Assembly: GCF_001043055.1 (NCBI RefSeq)
Contig: NZ_JYLF01000006.1
Coordinates: forward strand, 202,449 to 266,448
Length of the DNA stretch: 64,000 bases
Source of the DNA: Pseudomonas weihenstephanensis
GTDB lineage: Bacteria; Pseudomonadota; Gammaproteobacteria; Pseudomonadales; Pseudomonadaceae
Direction: 5' to 3'
The position numbers and the translations under genes were made by a program. How positions within the stretch are numbered: position 1 is the first letter of the stretch; every line of letters starts with the position of its first letter. Shown here in pieces: positions 49,927 to 56,347 of this stretch. The notes under the pieces were generated by a model. That model made no database searches and was not told where the DNA came from. It saw only the letters and a list, made by a program, of their open reading frames with translations.

Positions 49927-50407
49927 TCCGCTCTGCTAATCCTTTGGCTACCGCAAAGGCAAAGATCTGCACCAGTAAGCCGCGGTGCTTGGTGTAGGCG
50001 TTGTTGCTGAACCCGTCCAGGTATTCAGCAACGGCAAGCACATCGAGCTGACCTATCAGCTGATCCCCCAAGTCCTGCCGGTAACGCTCCAGCTTGAATT
50101 GGATCTCTGCCAAAGTGCGAGCGGCATAGCCGCGATCTTTCAGCCATTCAGCCTCAAAGCGCTCCACCAGGTTGCGTATTGTGGGTAGGCGATCGCCTGT
50201 CAGGATTATGAGCAGTTCACCGACACCGGCCATTACAGGAGCCAGCTTCGCGTTGGCAGCCCTGGCCAGCTTGATGGCGTCTTCAAGGTGGCGGTTGATG
50301 CTGGTCATCAGGCCGGTGATGGGGTTGCGGTACCGCCAGTATTTGCCAATGGGGTAGAGGTTTGGGGGAAGCTTGCGATTTTTAAGAGTGCGAGGCCTTG
50401 AAGCCAT
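49844..50407 (-). pseudogene. truncated phage integrase, catalytic domain missing
   Basis: The 187-codon frame starts MASRPRTLKNRKLPPNLYPI, a usual integrase N-terminus with arm-binding beta strands (YWRYRNPITGLMTSINRH). A core-binding helical domain follows, to about residue 155. No catalytic Arg, His-x-x-Arg or Tyr follows: at GLAERRSADKYGQ the frame enters the direct repeat and stops. It begins in a TAATG overlap with the frameshifted excisionase-like gene. It is a remnant of a second, different integrase pair. Confidence 0.8.
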
Positions 50408-50641
50408 TACCCAAGCTGCAGCATCTGAGCGAGCAGAGGATCACTTGATCCCATGATTGCGGCCTGCAGGTCTACGAAATACATCTCGCCTTTTACCTCA
50501 CCCAGCACTTCGCCTTCTTCTATCCATTTTTTGATTTGTTGCAGGCTGGGTTTATCCCCCCGCGTAACGCAGCTTTCTGTATTCACCGGCCTCCATCAAG
50601 CGAGGGAGGCGGGCAGTGATCTGTGTAATGATCTTTGCCAT
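50407..50641 (-). pseudogene. frameshifted excisionase-like gene
   Basis: Reading starts MAKIITQITARLPRLMEAGE at ATG 50641 and stops early at GG-TAA near 50552. Skipping one G in a run of six G (rc of 50556-50561) restores a frame KPSLQQIKKWIEEGEVLGEV that continues to the stop at 50407. The result would be a protein of about 77 residues of the excisionase/MerR-head type that ends exactly where the integrase fragment begins. Either a true one-base mutation or a sequencing error in the homopolymer explains it. Confidence 0.65.
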
Positions 50642-50666
50642 GTTGATTCCATTCTCTGGGGGGAGT

Positions 50667-50897
50667 TTATGAAGTGAGTGGATTCTTTCGGAAAGCCCAG
50701 TCGTGGCCGCACTGACGACAGCGGCCGAGTAGGCGCCCTGTTGCTTTAAGCTTGTCCGTAGAGCTAACGGTGCTAATCTTGCCGGCAATCACCTCGTTTC
50801 TAACTAAGTTGATGAACTCTTCGTTAATCTGAAAGTACCGCCCGCCGCAACGGGTGCATCGGGCGTCGATACGTTCGCCAATATTTTTTGTAAGCAT
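50667..50897 (-). CDS. small zinc-ribbon protein
   Basis: A 76-residue product with two CxxC pairs: ARCTRCGGRYF near residue 14 and GRCRQCGHDWAF near residue 59. This is a four-Cys zinc ribbon with a long helical insert between the pairs. A GGAG lies eight bases before ATG 50897. It is located between the bacteriocin genes and the integrase remnant. It could be a DNA- or RNA-binding regulator of the module; that is inference from the fold only. Confidence 0.65.
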   Translation of the reverse strand: MLTKNIGERIDARCTRCGGRYFQINEEFINLVRNEVIAGKISTVSSTDKLKATGRLLGRCRQCGHDWAFRKNPLTS

Positions 50898-51142
50898 AGA
50901 GATGGCTCCATGTCTCCCGCAGGCTGCAGTGCCTGATGGGGTTGGCTAAATATCTTGTCATTAGCTTGAGGATTTCTAGGGTGTGATAATTATAGCTCTG
51001 TAGCGTGTGTTGCGAATAATTTGGCCCTACTCTGGGGAAGAAAGTTTGGTTTAATATATTTTTAAAATGTTTTTTTGTATTACGTTAGAAATAAAAAGCA
51101 CGAATTGTGCTGGGTTTTTTGGTGGTGTGAATTATAAAGTTA

Positions 51143-51171
51143 AAGAAAACCCAGTGTGCCTGGGTTTTCTT
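51143..51171 (-). terminator. terminator after the immunity gene
   Basis: Inverted repeat AAGAAAACCCA GTGTGCC TGGGTTTTCTT, ending 11 bases beyond the immunity gene stop. The minus-strand tail is TTTCTTTAAC. It closes the pyocin-immunity pair. The 280 bases from here to the zinc-ribbon gene are AT-rich and empty. Confidence 0.8.
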
Positions 51172-51181
51172 CGGAGGAATA

Positions 51182-51457
51182 CTATTTACTTGATGGAGTA
51201 TTTTTCTTGGTAATGAATGCTGGTTCTTTCCAGTTGGGCCCGTTTCTGTAGCCTCCGTCTGCATGCTCAATCAAGCCTTCCAGCGTCATGGCCTCAACGA
51301 GCTTTAAGAGTTCAATATTGTTAGAGATATTTGCCCAGTTATTTCTGCTGTAAAGTCTATCCAGAGCAGGGTATGAGATAATTTTTTTATTTCTAGTAGC
51401 AAAAAGAATGACATCTCGTGGGTTTTCTGTAATGACTACGTCATTAATGTCGTTCAT
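51182..51457 (-). CDS. probable immunity protein for the adjacent pyocin
   Basis: A 91-residue acidic-to-neutral soluble protein (MNDINDVVITENPRDVILFA). A winged-helix-like core IELLKLVEAMTLEGLIEHADG is followed by GYRNGPNWKEPAF. GGAG, which overlaps the last codons of the pyocin gene, sits six bases before ATG 51457, so this start is preferred over ATG 51469. It follows the toxin gene by two bases and ends at a terminator, exactly the layout of pyocin/immunity pairs. It has no resemblance that I can see to Im2/Im9-type or S4/S6 immunity proteins. The role is inferred from position. Confidence 0.75.
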   Translation of the reverse strand: MNDINDVVITENPRDVILFATRNKKIISYPALDRLYSRNNWANISNNIELLKLVEAMTLEGLIEHADGGYRNGPNWKEPAFITKKNTPSSK

Positions 51458-51458
51458 C

Positions 51459-53231
51459 TTATTCTCCATATACTTGTTTGTTATCAGCGATTATTGCATC
51501 TGGTGTATAGAATAAATCAGAAGAATCTTTGAGTTTGAAGTCTTCTAGAGTTGCAGTGTGAGCGTTATTCCATACGTTTCCTTCAATGCCGTCGGCAACC
51601 CCAAGAGACCTGTATCGCTCAAGCTCCCTCAGTTCGTGCGTGTAAAAGCGTTTGTCGACGTCAGTGATAGCTATTTCGCCCTTTAGGATTTTTTCGAGAC
51701 GCTCAGTCATGATTTTATTGGCATCTGAGGGGGCGAATCGCCCCGTATGCAGTTTTACCAGATCTATGCCGGCTTTAGTGACCGAAGCTTTCTTCCAGTC
51801 GAGATTTTGGGTTGGGCCACCAGCTTGGTCTGGGTTGTACATGCGTCCGCTGTGTTGGCCTTTGGTGGTTGCACCCTCATAGGGGGAGTTAAATACTGCA
51901 TAAATAGGCTGCAGTCCAGAGTCCACTGGGAAGCAATAAATACAATCTTGAAGATCCAATTGGTCGACAGCTGGCAAGGTTTGAGCTTTTACCTCAATTG
52001 GAGTCAGCGTCAAGCCGGTGTAAACGGGGACATCCACGGGGGTTATAGGCGTTGTTGAGGAGCTGTTGCCTGGCGAGGCAATAGGGAATACTAAGATGCG
52101 TGGTGGGGTACTCGTCGTGGTGAAGGTGTAAGCATTTAGCGCCCTGTCGAGCGTCAGAAGTCTTACAGCGACCTTTGGCGAAACTCCGCCACTGGCTTGT
52201 GTAGCAATGACTGAATACTTTGTAGAATCTCCGTAAATTCGATATGGAACGTCCACAGTTCCTTTTGCCAATGCGACCTTTAACCATTCTGCAGCAAGAT
52301 TTTTAGTCGGATGATTGACAAGAATGCTTGCGGGGAGGGTCAGAGTAGTTTTTGCGCGGTCTGGTGGGTAAAGATCGCTATTACCAAGGTTGGATGGCCA
52401 AAACAATGTGGCAAACGGAATCCATCGGCTCGCTACACTTGCAGTGGTTTCCAAGGTCGCAGCGTGCTTCAGTGATTCAAATAATGCTACAGCGGCTTTC
52501 AAGACTGCATCCAGTGTCAGCGCCGAGCCTGGTGATAGAGCAACAGATCCCGCCATTGCACTCAGTTGTGCGGTTCCGGTCGATGTGATAGTGGAGGTAT
52601 TAAGCAAAAGTGATAGTGCTGTGGATTTAGCTTCGAGTTGCTCAATAAGTTGAGCAATGATTTTGGCATTCTTAGCCGCTCTGTAAGAAGATTCGTAGCT
52701 ATTTAGTATTTCATTGGTGCGTACAGGAAACTCACGAATAGCAAGCCCCATAGATTTAATACCAATATCTGTCCGCTGTGACTTGGAAAGTACTAGGGGG
52801 TCTCCCCCAGAGAAAGTGTTAGCGATTCTGATGGTGGCTTCGAGGTTCTGTTTTCGCGAACTGACCAGATTGTCGATAATCGTTTTATTGCCTGCAAGGC
52901 TTTGCGGGGTTTTGGTGTTGCTGATACCTGCCGCAACGAGATCTTGCTCAACCAGAGTACTCAGTGGGGTAGTAGATTTTGCATAAATTGCTTCAACATG
53001 ATCTTGTACTAGTTGGAGTTTCTGAATTATGCGCCCTCGCAGATAATGTAGGTTCAGCCCTGCTGTCATCTGATTAAGTTCGGTTTGGCTCATGCCTCTC
53101 CATTCGCTACCAAAGTTGCTTGTGGTACCTATATTTCCTCTTCCTACCATACTCATGCCTGTGCCGCCTGGCATCCCATCCATGCCGACGGGTGGTTCAT
53201 TGGCAATAATATGAATTGCAGCAATTTCCAT
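51459..53231 (-). CDS. S-type pyocin, colicin-like bacteriocin with unassigned killing domain
   Basis: A 590-residue secretion-signal-free bacteriocin. Residues 1-55 are Gly/Met-rich (VGMDGMPGGTGMSMVGRGN), like the flexible head of colicins. About 60-290 is long helical receptor/translocation material. About 300-450 matches the Pyocin_S domain: GTVDVPYRIYGDST, LLTLDRALNAYTFTTTSTPP, VPVYTGLTLTPIEVK and FPVDSGLQPIYAVF, parallel to pyocin S2. The last ~140 residues replace the S2 HNH DNase; they carry KLHTGRF, DKRFYTHELRELERY and WNNAHTATLEDFKL, which look nuclease-like. AGGA sits seven bases before ATG 53231. The gene is AT-richer than its neighbours. Confidence 0.9.
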   Translation of the reverse strand: MEIAAIHIIANEPPVGMDGMPGGTGMSMVGRGNIGTTSNFGSEWRGMSQTELNQMTAGLNLHYLRGRIIQKLQLVQDHVEAIYAKSTTPLSTLVEQDLVAAGISNTKTPQSLAGNKTIIDNLVSSRKQNLEATIRIANTFSGGDPLVLSKSQRTDIGIKSMGLAIREFPVRTNEILNSYESSYRAAKNAKIIAQLIEQLEAKSTALSLLLNTSTITSTGTAQLSAMAGSVALSPGSALTLDAVLKAAVALFESLKHAATLETTASVASRWIPFATLFWPSNLGNSDLYPPDRAKTTLTLPASILVNHPTKNLAAEWLKVALAKGTVDVPYRIYGDSTKYSVIATQASGGVSPKVAVRLLTLDRALNAYTFTTTSTPPRILVFPIASPGNSSSTTPITPVDVPVYTGLTLTPIEVKAQTLPAVDQLDLQDCIYCFPVDSGLQPIYAVFNSPYEGATTKGQHSGRMYNPDQAGGPTQNLDWKKASVTKAGIDLVKLHTGRFAPSDANKIMTERLEKILKGEIAITDVDKRFYTHELRELERYRSLGVADGIEGNVWNNAHTATLEDFKLKDSSDLFYTPDAIIADNKQVYGE

Positions 53232-53465
53232 AATGGATTCCTATAATAAAGGGGGGTACTTTGTTTTTTGGGTTTTGTAAGAGTTGATGCTGGTTTTTTG
53301 AATTTCTTGTTCGTGTGTCCTTATATTGCGGTTCCTACGTTTGGAAGATTGCTACATGAAATGTGTATCGATGCATATTCGATATGTTGTAGTTAGGGCT
53401 GGGTACGGTGAAAATTATGTTTACAGAACTGTTAATTCGACTTATCTGTGAGCAACATAAGCTAT
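53232..53465. promoter_or_regulatory. AT-rich leader and promoter region of the pyocin gene
   Basis: About 230 AT-rich bases upstream of the pyocin start. I looked for a LexA box (CTGTATAAAAATACAG type) and for PrtN P-boxes and found neither in convincing form. Expression control is therefore unknown. Confidence 0.4.
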
Positions 53466-53777
53466 GATGACGGTCATTATTATTCCGATGCGTAATGCCC
53501 AAATGTGAAGAGCTTTTCCGAACAGTTTGACACTGCTCCGCTTTGCTTGGGCACGTGTCCGGTGGCGTTGTTATGTCCGAAGCGCTCAATAATGATCTTG
53601 CTGGTAGCGTGCTCAATTAATGCGAAATTGTTTCCCCCCGCTTGGCTTGACGATGAAGCGAGGAGCCAGTGGCGGGGCAATGACGTTTGGCTTCTGGTAG
53701 AAATCAGCAGTGGCTTGGCGTGTGCGTTCGCGCAACCCATCGAGAATGGCGCGGCGCTGGGTGAAGGTTGGGTGCAT
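53466..53777 (-). pseudogene. decayed copy of the 115-aa hypothetical gene
   Basis: The start at 53777 and about 150 bases match the gene at 49257-49604 almost exactly. A one-base insertion in a run of six C (about 53635-53640) shifts the frame. The later LIEHATSKIIIERFGHNNAT segment is recognisable in the shifted frame, and a further shift precedes the WALRI end near 53490. The 3' part is much more diverged than the 5' part, so the repeat boundary falls inside this gene. Confidence 0.8.
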
Positions 53778-54098
53778 GGTCGGTCCTCGACAGAGTTACG
53801 GGTATTCGTCAGCGCTCAAGCGTCGGGCGGAGTACTCACGAATAACCGCAGAATTGAAAAGCCCGGTCGAAACCGGGCTGTGTAGCGCTCTCAACAACGC
53901 CTCCGTATGTGAGAGCAAGGCCGGGGCGCGCAGAGTCGGCGGGCCCTGGTGATTTAAATGTGCATGACTGCAAATCCTACATGTTGTATTGAGTGGTAGT
54001 GAGTGCAGGGGGCCGCCAAGCGGTGTGTTCTCGTCCGCATCCCAAAGCCCACTCAATGAATGGGCAGAAGTGATGCTGTCCGTATTTGTCAGCCGATC
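53653..54098. repeat. direct repeat copy 2 (~440 bp) bordering the pyocin module
   Basis: Partner of 49485-49926. It includes the same ATG region of the 115-aa gene, the same terminator hairpin (53860-53879), the same short ATGCACATTTAA element, and ends at GTCAGCCGATC inside the last codons of the LuxR-type gene. The intervening 3.7 kb holds the bacteriocin pair. Confidence 0.9.
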
Positions 54099-54472
54099 AG
54101 CTCGACCGCTTCTGCGCGGCGTATCAGGCGCAGTTCGGCGAAGCGGCGTTCAGTGGGGCGACGGTCGCGGCGGGCCATTTGGTCGTCAGTGGCGGTGTGG
54201 ATGGCGATCAGGCCAGCCAGCAGCAGGCACAGCGGGGTGATGATCTGGCGGCGCATGGCTTCGGCGACCAGCGCGCCTTGGCGGTGAACGCCAAGCTTGA
54301 ACATGGCGTTGGCCAGACGCTTGACCACGGTGCTCGGTGCAATGCCGAACACTCTGGCGATCTCCTTGGCGGTTAGGCCTTGAGCGACCGATAAGACGAA
54401 TTGCAGCTCTCGCGGCGCAAGGCCACGGCCGAGGTGGCCTTTCCATGCGCCGTCAACGATTGTCGATTCCAT
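54089..54472 (-). CDS. LuxR-type helix-turn-helix regulator, phage
   Basis: A 127-residue protein with a GerE/LuxR helix-turn-helix: LAPRELQFVLSVAQGLTAKE, roughly residues 17-36, then IARVFGIAPSTVVKRLANAM. One hydrophobic segment (ITPLCLLLAGLIAIHTA) and a basic tail follow. It lacks any receiver or ligand domain. ATG 54472 (MESTIVDGAWKGH) gives the best ribosome spacing. It is the first gene of the leftward arm, transcribed away from the left operators, so it is probably made early after induction. Its last codons lie in direct repeat 2. Confidence 0.8.
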   Translation of the reverse strand: MESTIVDGAWKGHLGRGLAPRELQFVLSVAQGLTAKEIARVFGIAPSTVVKRLANAMFKLGVHRQGALVAEAMRRQIITPLCLLLAGLIAIHTATDDQMARRDRRPTERRFAELRLIRRAEAVELIG

Positions 54473-54929
54473 GATGTGTTCTCGGTTGTTTTCCCAATGC
54501 ACCCGGTTGCCCAGGTGCAGCGGTGAAAGTGTCCGTGACGCGCCCAAGCCCGCTACTGGCGACGGCTTGGGGGTTCTGCATCAAGTTGTCCTGGTGCGCT
54601 GGGGTAGGCCTACCTTTCGGCTGATGCGCGGTCACATCCTCGGCCTGACTGTCCGCTGCCTGTAAGGGTGTAGGGCGCAGCCTTCAGGCTTGCCACGCCG
54701 CGCAGGTGAATCGCTCAAATGTGCATTGGTGCAAATCCTCCATTTCTAACGGTGGGTTACTGCACGCCGACTTACCGAGGTCGATACGGCAGCACTCAGG
54801 GAGGCTCCAGCCTATGAGTGCGCTAACGACCTTTCCCGTTCGGCGCTGTGCATCAATTCGTTGTTAAAGAGCGTTCGGGTTGCCCCTGGCATCTCTGCCG
54901 TGCTGCCGGTGCGTTGGCGACAGGAGAAA
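54473..54929. other. leader region of the leftward arm
   Basis: About 450 bases without a convincing gene; frames such as 54453-54635 overlap the LuxR gene start and have no ribosome site. It should carry the leftward early transcript from the left operator. A GGAGGATTTGCA...ATGCACATTTGA element lies at about 54716-54744 and is shared with both direct repeats. No N-like antiterminator gene is visible. Confidence 0.5.
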
Positions 54930-54972
54930 GTTAACCATCGGTGTATGCCGTCGGTCAATACCGATGGTTAAC
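54930..54972. promoter_or_regulatory. left operator pair of the prophage repressor
   Basis: Two perfectly inverted 13-base arms, GTTAACCATCGGT and ACCGATGGTTAAC, separated by 17 bases. The same half-sites recur in the repressor-Cro gap. Position beyond the repressor's 3' end and upstream of the leftward genes fits an OL operator. Confidence 0.75.
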
Positions 54973-54987
54973 TATTTTTCTTTGGAC

Positions 54988-55014
54988 GAAAAAAATCCCG
55001 CACTAAGGCGGGAC
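54988..55014 (-). terminator. terminator of the repressor gene
   Basis: Inverted repeat TCCCGC/GCGGGA at 54996-55013 with a seven-T run after it on the minus strand. It is 20 bases beyond the repressor stop. Confidence 0.8.
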
Positions 55015-55033
55015 TAGGTGGATTTTTTATTGG

Positions 55034-55813
55034 TTACCAGAGTGCAGATGACCAGAAAACACGGCCTAGAATCACGATTTCGTGCTCCTGCATGTCGCCT
55101 AGCGAGTATTCCTCGTCGGGATGCTCCTCGCGATTAAAGCTTCGCATCCGTACGCCACCACCGGGCAGGCGATAAAGTGTTTTTACGCGCAACTGTCCGC
55201 CATGATCGATCGCATACATTTTCCCATCGCTTACTGTGGTTGTTCCCTGGTCAACCCCGACAGTGCTCCCGTCCGGCAGAACTGGCTCCATGCTATTGCC
55301 GCGCACGGTTACGCATACTGCTTCGTCAGGTTGTACTCCCTGGCGTCTGAGGGTGAGCTTTCCGAAGCGTAGTTTTTGTCTTGGAGATTGCTGGATACAG
55401 CTGCGGCCTTGGCCGGCAGACAGTTCCACTTCCTTGAGGAACGGCACGTATACCTCGTCATCGTCGAGCGGAGTTTCGTCGTCCCACGTGTCTAGCGGGC
55501 CAATCATCACTGCATTTGAAGTGGGGAGCGACCGATCCGGGGTGGCTCTAGTGAGTTTGTCTATTTCTGCGGCCAGTCGTGGACTGAACTTTTCGACGGG
55601 CTCTTGAAGCTGTTCTGAAAGGACTGCTGCGAATTGTGCGTTCAAAGGGTTAATGCCTTTGAAATACAAATTCACCGCCGCCGGCGTAACCCCAGCAGCG
55701 TCCGCAATCTTTCTCTGGCTGAGTTTCAGCTCATTCTTCTTCGAGAGAAATAGGTCGTGAGCAGCCTTGCACTCGGCAAGGCGGTCTGGCGGGAGGATGC
55801 GCTTTTTAGTCAT
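55034..55813 (-). CDS. CI-like prophage repressor with S24 self-cleavage domain
   Basis: A 259-residue repressor. The helix-turn-helix is at about residues 30-58 (LSQRKIADAAGVTPAAVNLYF). The C-terminal LexA-type S24 peptidase has the Ala-Gly cleavage site in ELSAGQG near residue 130, the catalytic Ser in VRGNSMEPVLPDGS near residue 173 and Lys in LRVKTLYRLP near residue 210. RecA-stimulated cleavage, hence SOS induction, is expected. The ATG at 55813 has no Shine-Dalgarno; a TAATAG -10 ends about nine bases upstream, so the mRNA may be leaderless as for lambda cI. Confidence 0.93.
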   Translation of the reverse strand: MTKKRILPPDRLAECKAAHDLFLSKKNELKLSQRKIADAAGVTPAAVNLYFKGINPLNAQFAAVLSEQLQEPVEKFSPRLAAEIDKLTRATPDRSLPTSNAVMIGPLDTWDDETPLDDDEVYVPFLKEVELSAGQGRSCIQQSPRQKLRFGKLTLRRQGVQPDEAVCVTVRGNSMEPVLPDGSTVGVDQGTTTVSDGKMYAIDHGGQLRVKTLYRLPGGGVRMRSFNREEHPDEEYSLGDMQEHEIVILGRVFWSSALW

Positions 55814-55825
55814 GGGGGGAATCTA

Positions 55826-55887
55826 TTACCAATGGTTAAAACAAAGAAGAAACCATCGGTATTGATAGTTGATTAACAGATGGTTAA
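55826..55887. promoter_or_regulatory. right operator region between repressor and Cro
   Basis: Three related half-sites are visible: ACCAATGGTTAA at 55828-55839, its inverse AACCATCGGT at 55851-55860, and ACAGATGGTTAA at 55876-55887. They share the core of the left operator arms. The first lies 15 bases from the repressor start codon, the last about 30 from Cro, so both promoters would be covered. Confidence 0.75.
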
Positions 55888-55918
55888 TATCGTGCTCATT
55901 AACACCTGAGGTACGACC

Positions 55919-56122
55919 ATGAAAGAGACTTCCCTCGATGAATTCGTGGCCGAGAAAGGGCAGTCCGAAGCCGCAAGGCTTCTGGGTGTGACCCCTCCGG
56001 CTATCTACAAAGCTATTGCTGCTGGGAGGCACATTCGCGTTCTTGAGCTTTCAGCTGGCATTTTCAAAGCCAGTGAACTGCGTCCATTCCCATCCCAACC
56101 TACAAAACTTCAAGTCGCCTAA
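55919..56122 (+). CDS. cro: Cro-like repressor
   Basis: A 67-residue helix-turn-helix protein: LDEFVAEKGQSEAARLLGVT then PPAIYKAIAAGRHIRV. Tight length and the QSEAARLLGVTPPAIYKA helix pair match Cro proteins. GAGGT lies seven bases before ATG 55919. It is divergent from the CI-like repressor and begins the rightward transcript, so it should bind the same operators and turn off the repressor during lytic growth. Confidence 0.9.
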   Translation: MKETSLDEFVAEKGQSEAARLLGVTPPAIYKAIAAGRHIRVLELSAGIFKASELRPFPSQPTKLQVA

Positions 56123-56216
56123 ACGCTTGCTGGTGATTGCAGTATCCGCTCGCTTTTGGCCCAGCGGCAGAACCTCGGATTAGCTGTTAATCCATCCAGC
56201 AGTCAAATCGCAGGCA

Positions 56217-56240
56217 TAAAAAAACCGGGTTGCACCCCGG
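56217..56240 (-). terminator. hairpin with A/T tail after cro
   Basis: Inverted repeat CCGGG/CCCGG at 56225-56240 with eight A before it, which is a U tail on the minus strand. On the plus strand the tail is CTTCTTC, so rightward termination would be weak. It may be a leaky tR1-like site or block antisense transcription. Confidence 0.4.
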
Positions 56241-56269
56241 CTTCTTCACTACAACTGCAGGGGGCTATT

Positions 56270-56347
56270 ATGAGCACCAAACGATTTTCAAACAATACCC
56301 ACAACGCACAGGATCGTGCTCAAGTCGTTTCCGGCGGCCTACTGTGA
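56270..56347 (+). CDS. short phage peptide coupled to the replication gene, 25 aa
   Basis: A 25-codon frame MSTKRFSNNTHNAQDRAQVV... with AGGGGG seven bases before ATG 56270. Its TGA overlaps the GTG start of the next gene in GTGA. Such an overlap argues for translation. The peptide is polar with no motif. Confidence 0.45.
   Translation: MSTKRFSNNTHNAQDRAQVVSGGLL

Noticed and set aside
53232..53465. LexA box or PrtN P-box before the pyocin gene
   Set aside because: Looked for CTGTATAAAAATACAG-like dyads and ATTGNN(N)GTNN(N) repeats and found no convincing copy.
54453..54635. 60-codon frame upstream of the LuxR-type gene
   Set aside because: It overlaps the start of the LuxR-type gene in another frame and has no ribosome site.
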